A stretch of DNA of 64,000 bases, from contig NZ_CM001977.1 of assembly GCF_000406165.1 (NCBI RefSeq), positions 2,272,396-2,336,395 on the forward strand, written 5' to 3'. The position numbers and the translations under genes were made by a program. The DNA is from Dickeya zeae NCPPB 2538 (lineage in GTDB: Bacteria > Pseudomonadota > Gammaproteobacteria > Enterobacterales > Enterobacteriaceae). Under the pieces are notes generated by a model. That model made no database searches and was not told the DNA's origin. It saw only the letters and a program-made list of their open reading frames with translations. Positions 51,416 through 61,624 of this stretch are shown one piece after another (the first letter of the stretch is position 1; each line of letters opens with the position of its first letter).

Positions 51416-53146
51416 GTGAATATTCAGGCTCTTCTTTCAGAAAAAGTCCATCAGGCAATGATTGCGGCGGGCGCGCCCGCTGACAGCGAAGCAATGGTTC
51501 GCCAGTCAGCAAAAGCGCAATTTGGTGATTATCAGGCAAACGGTATCATGGCTGCCGCCAAAAAATTAGGCATGCCACCGCGCCAGTTAGCCGAAAAAGT
51601 CGTTAACACGCTGCAATTGGATGGCATTGCAGCCAAGACAGAAATTGCCGGTCCCGGTTTCATCAATATCTTCCTCGATTCCCAGTGGTTGTCTGCCCAA
51701 CTGGAGCACGCGCTAGCGGCACCGAAACTCGGTGTTTCACCGGTTGAGCCGCAAACTATCGTCGTTGACTATTCTGCTCCCAACGTGGCGAAAGAGATGC
51801 ACGTCGGCAACCTGCGTTCCACCATCATCGGTGATGCAGCCGTGCGTACACTGGAGTTTCTCGGCCATCATGTTATCCGTGCCAACCATGTCGGCGACTG
51901 GGGTACACAATTTGGCATGCTGATCGCGCATCTGGAAGATGTCCAAAATGACAGTACCCAAGACCTGGAGCTGGCTGACCTGGAAGCCTTCTACCGCGAA
52001 GCGAAAAAGCAGTACGACGACGATGAAGTCTTCGCTGAGCGGGCGCGTGGTTATGTGGTGAAACTGCAAGGCGGCGACGAGTACTGCCGTTCAATGTGGC
52101 GCAAACTGGTCGACATCACCATGGTGCAGAACCAGCGCAGTTATGACCGCCTGAATGTGTCATTGACGCCAGAGAATGTCATGGGTGAAAGCCTCTATAA
52201 CGCCATGCTGCCTGACATCGTCGCGGACCTGAAAGCCAAAGGGCTGGCAGAAGAAAGTGAAGGTGCCATCGTCGTCTATCTGGATGAATACAAAAACAAG
52301 GAAGGCGAACCGATGGGCGTCATCATCCAGAAAAAGGATGGCGGCTACCTCTACACCACCACCGATATTGCCTGCGCGAAGTACCGCTACGAAAAACTGG
52401 GTGCCAATCGTGTGCTGTATTACATCGATTCTCGCCAGCATCAGCACCTGATGCAGGCCTGGAGCATCGTACGCAAAGCCGGTTACGTGCCGGAATCCGT
52501 CAGCCTGGAACACCACATGTTCGGCATGATGTTGGGTAAAGACGGTAAACCGTTTAAAACCCGTGCGGGCGGTACCATCAAATTATCCGAACTGCTGGAT
52601 GAAGCCTACGAGCGAGCACTGACGCTGATTGCCGGTAAAAATCCGGAAATGGAACGTACCGAGCTGGAACAGCTGGCGCAAGTGGTCTCCATCGGCGCGG
52701 TCAAATACGCTGATTTGTCGAAAAACCGCACCACTGATTACATCTTCGACTGGGATAACATGCTGGCGTTCGAAGGGAACACCGCGCCGTATATGCAGTA
52801 CGCCTACACCCGCGTGTCGTCTATTTTCAAACGTGCTGGCGTGGAAGAAAACAGTCTGACGCAGCCTATCGTCCTGACGGCTGAACATGAGCAGGCGCTG
52901 GCTACCCGCTTGCTGCAATTCGAAGAGACTGTAACGACCGTAGCCCGCGACGGTACACCGCATGTGATGTGTGCTTATCTCTACGATCTGGCTGGGTTGT
53001 TCTCCGGTTTTTACGAGAACTGCCCGATTCTCAATGCTGACAACGACAGCACGCGCCAAAGCCGTCTCAAACTGGCACAGCTGACCGCGAAAACGCTGAA
53101 AACCGGCCTGGATACGCTCGGCATCCAGACCGTTGAGAAGATGTAA
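51416..53146 (+). CDS. argS: Arginyl-tRNA synthetase, GTG start
   Basis: 576 residues. Class I synthetase: HIGH-like HVGN in EMHVGNLRSTIIGDAAVR, N-terminal Add1 domain (AKAQFGDYQANGIMAAAKKL), and the C-terminal DALR domain. The canonical KMSKS is degenerate (GKPFKTRAGGTIK), as usual for ArgRS. Translation starts at GTG (51416), which gives the same N-terminus (NIQALLSEKV) as the E. coli protein. Confidence 0.96.
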   Translation: MNIQALLSEKVHQAMIAAGAPADSEAMVRQSAKAQFGDYQANGIMAAAKKLGMPPRQLAEKVVNTLQLDGIAAKTEIAGPGFINIFLDSQWLSAQLEHALAAPKLGVSPVEPQTIVVDYSAPNVAKEMHVGNLRSTIIGDAAVRTLEFLGHHVIRANHVGDWGTQFGMLIAHLEDVQNDSTQDLELADLEAFYREAKKQYDDDEVFAERARGYVVKLQGGDEYCRSMWRKLVDITMVQNQRSYDRLNVSLTPENVMGESLYNAMLPDIVADLKAKGLAEESEGAIVVYLDEYKNKEGEPMGVIIQKKDGGYLYTTTDIACAKYRYEKLGANRVLYYIDSRQHQHLMQAWSIVRKAGYVPESVSLEHHMFGMMLGKDGKPFKTRAGGTIKLSELLDEAYERALTLIAGKNPEMERTELEQLAQVVSIGAVKYADLSKNRTTDYIFDWDNMLAFEGNTAPYMQYAYTRVSSIFKRAGVEENSLTQPIVLTAEHEQALATRLLQFEETVTTVARDGTPHVMCAYLYDLAGLFSGFYENCPILNADNDSTRQSRLKLAQLTAKTLKTGLDTLGIQTVEKM

Positions 53147-53220
53147 TTATCCGAACCCTGGCCGACATCCACTACGTGATGTCGGCCAGTCTCAGTAAAT
53201 GATTCGATTATCGTTAACCG

Positions 53221-54810
53221 TTACCTCATCCCAACAGACAGACGGGGTGCGGATACCTCGCCAAACTGTTGACGCTCCCCGCCTGCATTCAACCGAAAGA
53301 TCTCTACCAATTGACGCAACCGTGCCGCCTGATCGTTGAGTGACTCTGCCGCTGATGATGCCTGTTCCACCATAGCGGCGTTTTGCTGCGTGACGGCTTC
53401 CATCTGGTTAATCGCCACGTTGATCTGGCTGATGCCACGGCTTTGCTCTTCCGATGCTAGCGACATCTCCCCTACCAGCGATGATGCATTGGTGATCAAG
53501 GTTTTGACATTGCTGATGGCATCGCGCACATCATCAGCCTGCTGCGACCCGTTTTTCACCGCCCCAATAGCATTATCGATGAGCGTCTTGATTTCTCTGG
53601 CTGCTGAAGAAGAGCGCTGCGACAATGTGCGCACCTCACCGGCTACCACAGCGAAACCCCGGCCATGCTCACCGGCACGTGCCGCTTCCACCGCGGCATT
53701 AAGCGCCAGAATGTTCGTCTGAAAGGCGATACCTTCGATTAACGTGGTAATCTCAGCGACTTTTTCAGAACCGGAAGCAATCGCCTTCATCGCCTGCATC
53801 ATACGTTCCACCGAGTCGTCACCATGAGCAACGGCATCTGCGGCTTGCTGACCAAGACTATTGGCCTGACGGGCATTTTCGACGTTACTTTCTACAGTAG
53901 AAGAAATTTCGTGCATGCTGGCAGCGGTTTGCGCCAGTGATGCCGCCTGCTCTTCAGTACGTGCAGAAAGATCGATATTCGCTGCGGCGATTTCGTTAGA
54001 TGCGGTCGCCACGCTCTCGCTGGCCGTACGCACATCTGCCAGCACAGTCGCAAAACGCTCGGTCAGGCTATTAAGCGCCTGTGCCGTTTTACCGATTTCA
54101 TCGTGACGACTATCATCTGCTTGCAATGTCAGGTCGAGACTGTCGCTAATCGTCAGCAAAGTATGCTGCAAGTGGTTGAGGCTACGACGGACATAAAACA
54201 GAATCATCAACGCTAGCGTGCCCGCTACCGCGACCGAAACAATGATCAACCCGATAAAGGTATACAGCGCCGTGTTATAGCTGTCTTTATTCGCTTTCTC
54301 CTGATTGCTGGCCAGTGTCAGATTGTATTCACGCTGCTCCTGCAAAGATTTGACCAGTGCCTGCTCAGTCTGCTTTTTAGCACCTTCCGCTGCGGTGTCT
54401 ATTTTCTGAATAGAGCCATCTTTATAAAGCGTATCAATGGACTGACGATAGGATGCCAACAGTTGGATAATGTTGTTGGTCATCTGCGCGTCACGATCAT
54501 CAGCAATATAGTTCTGCTTATAGTCCGCCATGAACTTATCCACGCTCGCCAGCTTATCCATAGCCGATTTCAGTTGAGCGGAGCGTTGGGCCTGATCTTC
54601 AATTAGCGGCAGAGCAACGAGTGCTGCCCTCACCTCCCGTATATTGATGTTTGAGGTCGACAATAACGTTAGGCTGGGTAAGACATTCCCCGTCACAAAC
54701 TCAACCCGATCTTTCGAATCCCCGAGTGCCTTAATGCCGTACCCACCCACCCCAATGAGCGCCAGTACGAAAATCATGATAGCTATCGCTAGCTTTTGAA
54801 AAATAGTCAT
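53221..54810 (-). CDS. Methyl-accepting chemotaxis protein
   Basis: 529 residues. Membrane segment 1 (LAIAIMIFVLALIGVGGYGI), a periplasmic four-helix-bundle sensor (about 35-190), membrane segment 2 (FIGLIIVSVAVAGTLALMI), HAMP, methylation helices and the signalling hairpin IAFQTNILALNAAVEAARAG. There is no C-terminal NWETF pentapeptide (ends SVGMR), so its adaptation would need assistance from other receptors. Ligand unknown. A possible sigma28 promoter lies upstream. Confidence 0.96.
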   Translation of the reverse strand: MTIFQKLAIAIMIFVLALIGVGGYGIKALGDSKDRVEFVTGNVLPSLTLLSTSNINIREVRAALVALPLIEDQAQRSAQLKSAMDKLASVDKFMADYKQNYIADDRDAQMTNNIIQLLASYRQSIDTLYKDGSIQKIDTAAEGAKKQTEQALVKSLQEQREYNLTLASNQEKANKDSYNTALYTFIGLIIVSVAVAGTLALMILFYVRRSLNHLQHTLLTISDSLDLTLQADDSRHDEIGKTAQALNSLTERFATVLADVRTASESVATASNEIAAANIDLSARTEEQAASLAQTAASMHEISSTVESNVENARQANSLGQQAADAVAHGDDSVERMMQAMKAIASGSEKVAEITTLIEGIAFQTNILALNAAVEAARAGEHGRGFAVVAGEVRTLSQRSSSAAREIKTLIDNAIGAVKNGSQQADDVRDAISNVKTLITNASSLVGEMSLASEEQSRGISQINVAINQMEAVTQQNAAMVEQASSAAESLNDQAARLRQLVEIFRLNAGGERQQFGEVSAPRLSVGMR

Positions 54811-55175
54811 CTTTTCTTCCTTTGTTTACTAAAGGTTATCGTGTTTTTATTTAAAGAATTAGCCATATATACACTGGCAACTCATTATCAGTGAAAAGCG
54901 TTACAACAAAAAGCAAATTCACTTATTAAACAGTAATATAAAAGACATTCACCCAACAAAAATAGCTTAAAACCTGATCTTTACTGAATAGGTTATTTGT
55001 GAAGCTCTCGGCTTAACTGATCAGAAAATCTAAACAAAATAGTAAAGGTCAGTTGATGTGCTATTTTTTTAGGAAACGCCAGAATAAAAATGGAACCCTA
55101 AAAGGCAGGAATTCTCTGCAGGCGGCGGGTCAGACCACCTGCAGAACGCAAGAGCGGACAAGAAAAAGAGAAAAA
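54811..55175. other. Gene-free stretch between the chemoreceptor gene and murJ
   Basis: 365 bp. Contains the putative sigma28 promoter. A 74-codon frame at 55053-55277 is not supported. Confidence 0.5.
54836..54862 (-). promoter_or_regulatory. Possible sigma28 (FliA) promoter of the chemoreceptor gene
   Basis: On the minus strand CACGATAA (-10) resembles GCCGATAA, with TAATTCTT as a weak -35 about 10-11 bp upstream. Located 26 bp before the start codon. Chemoreceptor genes are commonly FliA dependent. Confidence 0.5.
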
Positions 55176-56711
55176 TCAGAGACTACGGCGGGAAAAATCT
55201 TTCGGGCGGAACCCCAATACAGCCAGCGAAGCAAAGTAGCTGCCAGCACCCACCACCACAACCAGCAGCAGGCGTAACAGGCGCTCCGTCATGTTGCCTT
55301 GCGCCCAGGGAGGCATCCACAGGTTCAGCGCCAGCAGCACCAGCGACATCACAACAACCGCCGTGACCATTTTAACCAGAAACATTGTCCAACCCGGCTG
55401 AGGTGCAAACAGACGCTGACGGCGCAATTGCCAGAATAGCAACCCGGCATTGATGCAGGATGCCAGACCAATCGACAGCGACAACCCGGCGTGTTGCAGC
55501 GGGCCGATAAACATCAGGTTCATCAGTTGGGTCATCACCAGTGTCGCGATACCTATTTTTACCGGCGTTTTAATGTCCTGCCGTGCGTAAAATCCGGGCA
55601 CCAGCACTTTCACCAGGATCAAGCCCATCAGCCCGATGGAGTAAGCCACCAGCGCCCGCTGGGTCATCATGGCGTCAAAGGCGCTGAATTTACCGTACTG
55701 AAATAACGCAACGGTCAGAGGCTTAGCCAGCAACCCCAGCGCGACGGTGGCGGGCAACGCCAGCAGAAAGCAAAGCCGCAGCCCCCAATCCAGCAACCGG
55801 GAATACTCCTGGTGATCGCCACTGGCGACACTTTTCGACAGCGAGGGCAGCAAAATCGTCCCCAGGGCCACACCCAGTACACCGGATGGGAACTCCATCA
55901 ACCGGTCGGCGTAATACATCCAGGAAACCGCGCCCTGACTCAGGAATGAGGCAAAAATAGTATTGATGATCAGGGAGATCTGGCTGACTGAGACGCCAAG
56001 AATAGCGGGTGCCATCAGCTTCATTACCCGGCTGACACTAGGATCGCGAAACTTGATACGCGGCAATACCAGCATGCCGATTTTTTTCAGGTGCGGCAGT
56101 TGATAGCCCAGTTGCAGTACCCCGCCGACCACCACCGCCCAGCCTAATGCCATTACCGGTGGATCAAACCAACGCACACCCAGCAATGCAAAACCGATCA
56201 TGCTGACGTTCAATAAGGTCGGTGCAAACGCTGGCACGGAAAAACGGTTCCAGGTATTGAGAACCGACCCGACCATCGACGTTAGTGAAATCAGCAGAAT
56301 ATAAGGAAAGGTCACCCGCAACAGTGCCGATGTCAGCTCGAAACGCTCCGGCGTGGAGGCAAACCCCGGTGCCGTCACCATGATGACCCAGGGCGCGGCA
56401 ATCATCCCAGCGACCGTGACCAGCGCCAGGATCAGCGTCAGCATACCGGCAACATACGCCAGAAAGGTACGGGTTGCCTCTTCGCCTTGCTGGCTCTTGT
56501 ACTCCGCCAGAATCGGCACAAACGCCTGAGAAAACGCGCCTTCGGCAAAAATACGTCGCAACAGATTAGGCAGTTTGAACGCCACAAAAAAGGCGTCGGT
56601 CGCCATACCGGCACCAAACACGCGGGCGACAATGGCATCACGCACAAAGCCCAACACACGGGAAAGCATGGTCATGGAACTGACCGCAGCCAATGATTTC
56701 AATAGATTCAT
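55176..56711 (-). CDS. murJ: Lipid II flippase MurJ
   Basis: 511 residues, about 14 membrane segments of the MOP superfamily. Conserved N-terminal MLSRVLGFVRDAIVARVFG with the essential Arg, and FKLPNLLRRIFAEGAFSQAF. It flips lipid II to the periplasmic face. Gene order rimJ-yceH-yceM-murJ matches E. coli. Confidence 0.96.
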   Translation of the reverse strand: MNLLKSLAAVSSMTMLSRVLGFVRDAIVARVFGAGMATDAFFVAFKLPNLLRRIFAEGAFSQAFVPILAEYKSQQGEEATRTFLAYVAGMLTLILALVTVAGMIAAPWVIMVTAPGFASTPERFELTSALLRVTFPYILLISLTSMVGSVLNTWNRFSVPAFAPTLLNVSMIGFALLGVRWFDPPVMALGWAVVVGGVLQLGYQLPHLKKIGMLVLPRIKFRDPSVSRVMKLMAPAILGVSVSQISLIINTIFASFLSQGAVSWMYYADRLMEFPSGVLGVALGTILLPSLSKSVASGDHQEYSRLLDWGLRLCFLLALPATVALGLLAKPLTVALFQYGKFSAFDAMMTQRALVAYSIGLMGLILVKVLVPGFYARQDIKTPVKIGIATLVMTQLMNLMFIGPLQHAGLSLSIGLASCINAGLLFWQLRRQRLFAPQPGWTMFLVKMVTAVVVMSLVLLALNLWMPPWAQGNMTERLLRLLLVVVVGAGSYFASLAVLGFRPKDFSRRSL

Positions 56712-56909
56712 TCAGTTGTTCTGACTATGGGAAAGAGAGAGATGGCAGGGCAAAACCGGCTCAGCCGCCATGTCCACGACGGTCAAACCGCCCGCGATAC
56801 GTCATGCCGACAGCCACAATGCTGACGGTCAGGTGCGGCTATCGCGGCACACAGCCTAGTCGATTGTACCGCCAATAGCCACATGGACACCCTATGGTCG
56901 CTGCTTTTT

Positions 56910-57833
56910 TCAGCATTCTCTCAGCAGCGAGTCGATCAACCGCTGTGCATACAACGCCTGATCGCCTGAGGTCAACGGCGGCGTCTGTGAAACCACCGCT
57001 TCAATAAAATGTCGGACAGCGCCGGTAAAGCCACGTTGCTCCAGCGTGCTCTGCCAGGAAGGCGCGGGACGAAGTACCACAACCCCCTCACGCTCTTCAC
57101 GCCATCCCCGCAGGTTATCCACCTGATACCAGCCGCCGTCATTGATCAACTGAACGCTTTCCCGCTGGCTACCCGCCTGGCGATGCATGCTGGTGGTGAT
57201 CAGGGTATGCGCGGTCTGGAACTGATGTTCGGCGTACACCATCTGCCCTTGCGGGTTACACCGTATCCGGCCAGCGCACAGCGTGGCGGCCGTATCCGAT
57301 GTGTGTGCCAGCCACAGTGCGGTATCCACCACATGCAAATAGTCATCCAGCAAGGTAAATGCCAGCGGCTGCGGACCGACATTATCAACACGATGTTTTT
57401 CCATGCGCAGGCTATCCGGCAACGCCTGCACCTGTCTCAGCCGTTGGTAGAGCGGCGCAAAGCGACGATTGAAGCCTACCATCAGCAGCAGATGACGGCT
57501 GGCAGCCAACGCGACCAACTCTTCCGCCTGCGCCAGCGTTTCTGCCAGCGGTTTATCCACATAAACGTGTTTACCTGCTAGCAGTAGGGTTTTAACCACC
57601 TCGTAGTGGCTGGCGGTACTGCTATGCACAAATACCGCGTCACACTGGCGGCCCAACTCAGCCAGAGAGGAAAAGCAGGTTATGCGGTACTGTTGGCATA
57701 CCTGTCGGGCGCGCGCCTGACCCGGCGACCAGGCCCCTGTCAGTTGCCAATCGGTAGCCTGAGACAAAATCGGTAAATAGGCTTTACGGGCGATATCCCC
57801 TAACCCCACCACACCAATACGCAAAAGTGTCAT
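56910..57833 (-). CDS. yceM: Gfo/Idh/MocA-family oxidoreductase YceM
   Basis: 307 residues. Rossmann start LLRIGVVGLGDIARKAYLPI, DAVFVHSSTASHYEVV and the MocA-type HVYVDKPLAE. Substrate unknown (called MviM in Salmonella). It is followed by murJ and preceded by yceH at 34 bp. Confidence 0.9.
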   Translation of the reverse strand: MTLLRIGVVGLGDIARKAYLPILSQATDWQLTGAWSPGQARARQVCQQYRITCFSSLAELGRQCDAVFVHSSTASHYEVVKTLLLAGKHVYVDKPLAETLAQAEELVALAASRHLLLMVGFNRRFAPLYQRLRQVQALPDSLRMEKHRVDNVGPQPLAFTLLDDYLHVVDTALWLAHTSDTAATLCAGRIRCNPQGQMVYAEHQFQTAHTLITTSMHRQAGSQRESVQLINDGGWYQVDNLRGWREEREGVVVLRPAPSWQSTLEQRGFTGAVRHFIEAVVSQTPPLTSGDQALYAQRLIDSLLREC

Positions 57834-57867
57834 GCTGTTCTCCCGCCTTCCCGCTTATTGAGTGGTA

Positions 57868-58530
57868 TCAGGCAAGGCGTGCCTGTAACGCAGCCAGTTG
57901 CGCACGCAGTTCAGCCACCTCATTTTCCAGCGCGCACACCCGTGTGGCCAATGTGCCATCTACCGATGCGGACGATGCCGACACGTCGTCCGACTCAGAA
58001 GACGACACCGCGTCATCAACCTCGCCGCTAAACAGATGCATAAACCGGCTTTCACGTTTACCTGGCTCCCGCGCCAGCCGCACGACAAACGGCCCGTCTT
58101 CCCGCTGTTGCAGATGATGTAATACGTTCTCCACCTCGTCCATATCGGCAAACTCGTGCAGACGAGCCGCACGGGTACGCAGCTCACCCGGCGTCTGAGC
58201 GCCCCGTAACAACAAGGTCGTGACCAATGCCACTTCAGCACTTGAAAACTTCAGATCACCAAATTCGGAGTTACAGAAACGGTGTTCATATTTCATCACC
58301 CGGTTGCCAAAACCGCTGACGGTACGAAGAAAATGCCGTTTAACCAGCAAATCCAGCGTTTGTTGGACCTCGCTTTCGCTCAGATCCATGACCGGTTCCC
58401 GGTTGGTTTTCTGATTACAGGCGGCGGTCAGTCCATTGAGGGACATCGGATACTGTTCCGGGGTGGTCACCTGTTTTTCCAGCAGGCAGCCAATAATCCG
58501 CGCTTCGCGGGGCGTCAGTTGGTATTTCAT
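57868..58530 (-). CDS. yceH: DUF480 family protein YceH
   Basis: 220 residues with two winged-helix domains: MKYQLTPREARIIGCLLEKQ and LSESEVQQTLDLLVKRHFLR, then VALVTTLLLRGAQTPGELRT. The tail (residues 165-220) is a Ser/Asp stretch and a coiled coil. Function unknown; possibly DNA binding. Confidence 0.92.
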   Translation of the reverse strand: MKYQLTPREARIIGCLLEKQVTTPEQYPMSLNGLTAACNQKTNREPVMDLSESEVQQTLDLLVKRHFLRTVSGFGNRVMKYEHRFCNSEFGDLKFSSAEVALVTTLLLRGAQTPGELRTRAARLHEFADMDEVENVLHHLQQREDGPFVVRLAREPGKRESRFMHLFSGEVDDAVSSSESDDVSASSASVDGTLATRVCALENEVAELRAQLAALQARLA

Positions 58531-58566
58531 GGGTTCATCCTCATTAATATCCGTAGCTCCGCGCGC

Positions 58567-59151
58567 TTAACGCATCGGCGTCCATTCATTATTAGTCAGG
58601 GCAGTCAGCACGTGATCCTGCCATTTACCATCAATCAACAGGTAGTTCTTGGCGTAACCTTCCTTTTCGAACCCCAGACGCGCCAACAGGTTACCGCTAC
58701 GCTGATTGTGCGGCATGTAGTTAGCCATAATACGGTGCATATGTTGCTGGCGTTGCATGTAGCGCAGCGCAGATTGCAGCGCCTCATACATCATGCCTTG
58801 TCCCTGCCACTTTTGGCCCAGCGAATAGCCGAGGTAGCAGGCGTGAAAAGAGCCGCGCAGCACATTGCTGAAGTTCGCAACACCACGCACCTCGTTTTCA
58901 TCCGGGTCCAGCAGCAGAAAGTAGTAGGCGCTACCCTGTTTGTGCATATCGCAAATCACGCTTAGCCGCGCCTGCCAACCGGAAGGATAACAATGGCTGG
59001 CATCGCGCACCGGCTCCCAGGGTTTCAAAAAATCACGGTTTTCCGCGTAATACTCAGCCAGACGCCAGGCATCGCGTTCGTGCGCCAGACGGACCACCAG
59101 CCGATCCGTAGTCAGACGGACTCTGGGTGTCGTTGAGCGATAGCCAAACAT
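58567..59151 (-). CDS. rimJ: Ribosomal protein S5 N-alanine acetyltransferase RimJ
   Basis: 194 residues, GNAT fold: TTDRLVVRLAHERDAWRLAE, YCLGYSLGQKWQGQGMMYEA-like acetyl-CoA site (YLGYSLGQKWQGQGMMYEAL) and NYMPHNQRSGNLLARLGFEK. Acetylates the N-terminus of S5. Divergent from mdtH, as in E. coli. Confidence 0.95.
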   Translation of the reverse strand: MFGYRSTTPRVRLTTDRLVVRLAHERDAWRLAEYYAENRDFLKPWEPVRDASHCYPSGWQARLSVICDMHKQGSAYYFLLLDPDENEVRGVANFSNVLRGSFHACYLGYSLGQKWQGQGMMYEALQSALRYMQRQQHMHRIMANYMPHNQRSGNLLARLGFEKEGYAKNYLLIDGKWQDHVLTALTNNEWTPMR

Positions 59152-59463
59152 GCCTTCCCCCTCAGGTGACGGATTATCGATGAATAACTTTTATTAATGT
59201 GATCAACGCCAATGAACGTCGTCACAGGATAAACAACTAATAGCGCTTACTATAACCACATAAATTCCATAGCGTAAAATCATGACCGCTGAGTTATTGC
59301 ACAATCGATACGCCGTCATGACTTTTTTTCTTAAATTGTTCGTCAGATAACAGTTGAACGATAAAAAAATTTATTAGCAGGATCCCCTATCGCCATCACG
59401 CAATCGGCGAGAGAATGGAATGGTTATCTTTTACCTTCCTCTCTTTCTGCCTCGTGGTGAAAC
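59152..59463. other. Divergent region rimJ/mdtH
   Basis: 312 bp, AT-rich, promoters for both genes expected; no other element identified. Confidence 0.5.
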
Positions 59464-60669
59464 ATGTCGTTGATGGCACAGGCTCGCAGCCTGGGTAAAT
59501 ATTTTCTGTTGCTGGATAACATGCTGGTGATACTAGGTTTCTTCGTAGTGTTCCCGCTCATTTCCATCCGTTTTGTCGATCAACTTGGCTGGGCTGCGCT
59601 CACCGTCGGGATTGCGCTCGGCCTGCGTCAGTTCACCCAACAGGGACTCGGTATTTTCGGCGGCGCGATCGCCGATCGTTTCGGTGCCAAACCGATGATC
59701 GTCACCGGCATGCTGTTGCGTGCCTCTGGCTTTGCGTTCATGGCGCTGGCGACGACTCCGTTGATGTTGATGCTCTCCTGTGTGCTCTCCGCACTGGGCG
59801 GGACGCTGTTCGAACCACCCCGTAACGCCATGGTGATTAAGCTGACGCGCCCCCATGAACGCAGTCGCTTCTTCTCCTTGTTAATGATGCAGGATAACGC
59901 TGGTGCGGTGATTGGCGCGCTGATCGGCAGTTGGCTGATGCAATACAACTTTTCCGTGGTGTGCTGGGTCGGCGCAAGCGTATTTGTATTGGTAGCTTTG
60001 CTGAACGCGTTGCTATTACCCGCCTATCGTATTTCAACCACCCGCACCCCAATCCGCGAAGGCATGATGCGGGTCATGCGCGACCGGCGTTTTGTGGTCT
60101 ATGTACTGACGCTGACCGGCTATTTCATGTTAGGCGTGCAGGTACTGTTGATGATGCCGATCATGGTCAACGAACTGGCCGGTTCGCCGTCTGCGGTAAA
60201 ATGGATGTACGCAATCGAAGCCGCGCTGTCGCTGACGCTGCTTTACCCCGTCGCCCGCTGGAGCGAAAAACGCTTTCGACTGGAACAACGGCTGATGTTC
60301 GGGCTGTTCATCATGACCCTGAGCCTGATCCCGATGGGGATGGTCACCAGCCTGCAATGGCTGCTGGGCTTAATCGCCCTGTTTTACATTGGCTCTATCA
60401 TCGCGGAACCGGCGCGGGAAACGCTGGGGGCATCATTGGCTGATGCCCGTGCCCGCGGCAGCTATATGGGGTTTAGCCGTATGGGGCTGGCACTGGGCGG
60501 CGCGCTGGGTTACAGCGGCGGCGGCTGGTTGTTTGATACCGGAAAAGCGCTCGGCCAGCCAGCCTTACCCTGGTGCATGCTGGGTATCATCGGCATGCTG
60601 ACTCTGGCGGCCCTCTACTGGCAGTTCCACTTAAGACGTATCGAACCGGCTATGCTGAGCGAGCATTGA
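59464..60669 (+). CDS. mdtH: Major facilitator efflux protein MdtH
   Basis: 401 residues, 12 membrane segments. The loop 2-3 motif GGAIADRFGAKPMIV (MFS motif A), FEPPRNAM (motif C-like). E. coli MdtH confers modest resistance to quinolones on overexpression. Start ATG after GTGGTGAAAC. Confidence 0.95.
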   Translation: MSLMAQARSLGKYFLLLDNMLVILGFFVVFPLISIRFVDQLGWAALTVGIALGLRQFTQQGLGIFGGAIADRFGAKPMIVTGMLLRASGFAFMALATTPLMLMLSCVLSALGGTLFEPPRNAMVIKLTRPHERSRFFSLLMMQDNAGAVIGALIGSWLMQYNFSVVCWVGASVFVLVALLNALLLPAYRISTTRTPIREGMMRVMRDRRFVVYVLTLTGYFMLGVQVLLMMPIMVNELAGSPSAVKWMYAIEAALSLTLLYPVARWSEKRFRLEQRLMFGLFIMTLSLIPMGMVTSLQWLLGLIALFYIGSIIAEPARETLGASLADARARGSYMGFSRMGLALGGALGYSGGGWLFDTGKALGQPALPWCMLGIIGMLTLAALYWQFHLRRIEPAMLSEH

Positions 60670-60691
60670 TCGCAGGTTGGTTTAACATCCC

Positions 60692-60720
60692 AAACGGGGC
60701 GTCACATCGCCCCGTTTTTT
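60692..60720 (+). terminator. Terminator of mdtH
   Basis: AAACGGGGC and GCCCCGTTT pair around an 8-base loop and TTT follows. Confidence 0.88.
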
Positions 60721-60850
60721 GTCTTCAATTTCCAGCTGTTGCCGCACACATTGCGCATGGACGAGCCGACGCTGACAATAGATAATCCCCTTCGACACCA
60801 TCATCACAGTTGCGTCCAATGCGATGCTGCTCAACCCAAGGAGTTCCGGT

Positions 60851-61498
60851 ATGAAACTGTTTATTTATGAACATTGTCCTTTCTGCGTGAAGGCACGCAT
60901 GATTTTCGGTCTGAAGCAGTTACCGGTGGAACTGTGCGTGTTATCTAACGATGACGAAACCACGCCGATTTCGATGGTCGGTCAGAAAATGGTGCCGATT
61001 CTGCAAAAAGAGGACGGCAGCTATATGCCGGAAAGTCTGGACATCGTGAAATACGTTGATGAGCTGGACGGTAAACCGGTATTGACCGGTACTACTAATC
61101 CGGCGATTGATGCCTGGATTCGTGGCGTGTACGACTACGCACCGCGTCTGCTGATTCCCCGTTTCTCCCAGGCTGATTTTGAGGAATTCGCGACAGAAGC
61201 CGGTCGTCATTACTTCATCAACAAAAAAGAGGGACAAATCGGCAGCTTCGCGACCCACTTTAGCCAGACTGATATCCTGACAAAACAGCTGGAAAGTGAT
61301 CTGCAGGCCCTGGCCCCGTTAATTGTCTCATCACAGGCTTGCAATGGCACACTGTCACTGGATGATATCAACCTGTTCCCCTTGCTGCGTTCGCTGACTA
61401 TCGTTGCTGACGTCAATGTCCCGGCGGCTGTCGCCACCTACTGCGATACGATGTCTCAGCTTGCCAACATCGATCTGCTGATCGAACAGGCACAATAA
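60851..61498 (+). CDS. grxB: Glutaredoxin 2
   Basis: 215 residues, MKLFIYEHCPFCVKARMIFG: CPFC redox site in the thioredoxin domain, then a GST-like helical domain. Start at 60851 has AAGGAG in front. It is an atypical GST-fold glutaredoxin that reduces glutathionylated proteins. Confidence 0.96.
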   Translation: MKLFIYEHCPFCVKARMIFGLKQLPVELCVLSNDDETTPISMVGQKMVPILQKEDGSYMPESLDIVKYVDELDGKPVLTGTTNPAIDAWIRGVYDYAPRLLIPRFSQADFEEFATEAGRHYFINKKEGQIGSFATHFSQTDILTKQLESDLQALAPLIVSSQACNGTLSLDDINLFPLLRSLTIVADVNVPAAVATYCDTMSQLANIDLLIEQAQ

Positions 61499-61505
61499 CC
61501 CCTGT

Positions 61506-61532
61506 CGCCGCCGCCCGACGGCGGCGTTTAGG
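61506..61532 (+). terminator. Terminator of grxB
   Basis: CGCCGCCG and CGGCGGCG pair closely; a short T-stretch follows. Confidence 0.65.
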
Positions 61533-61624
61533 TATATTCCGATTGGCGATATCAGCGGAATAACGCACCCTGCCGACAGGCCTCGCACGGCGGGGTCCAT
61601 TACGAAAAACAAGAGGTTATAACA

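Noticed and set aside
55053..55277. 74-codon frame upstream of the murJ end
   Set aside because: Overlaps the murJ 3' end antisense and has low-quality composition.
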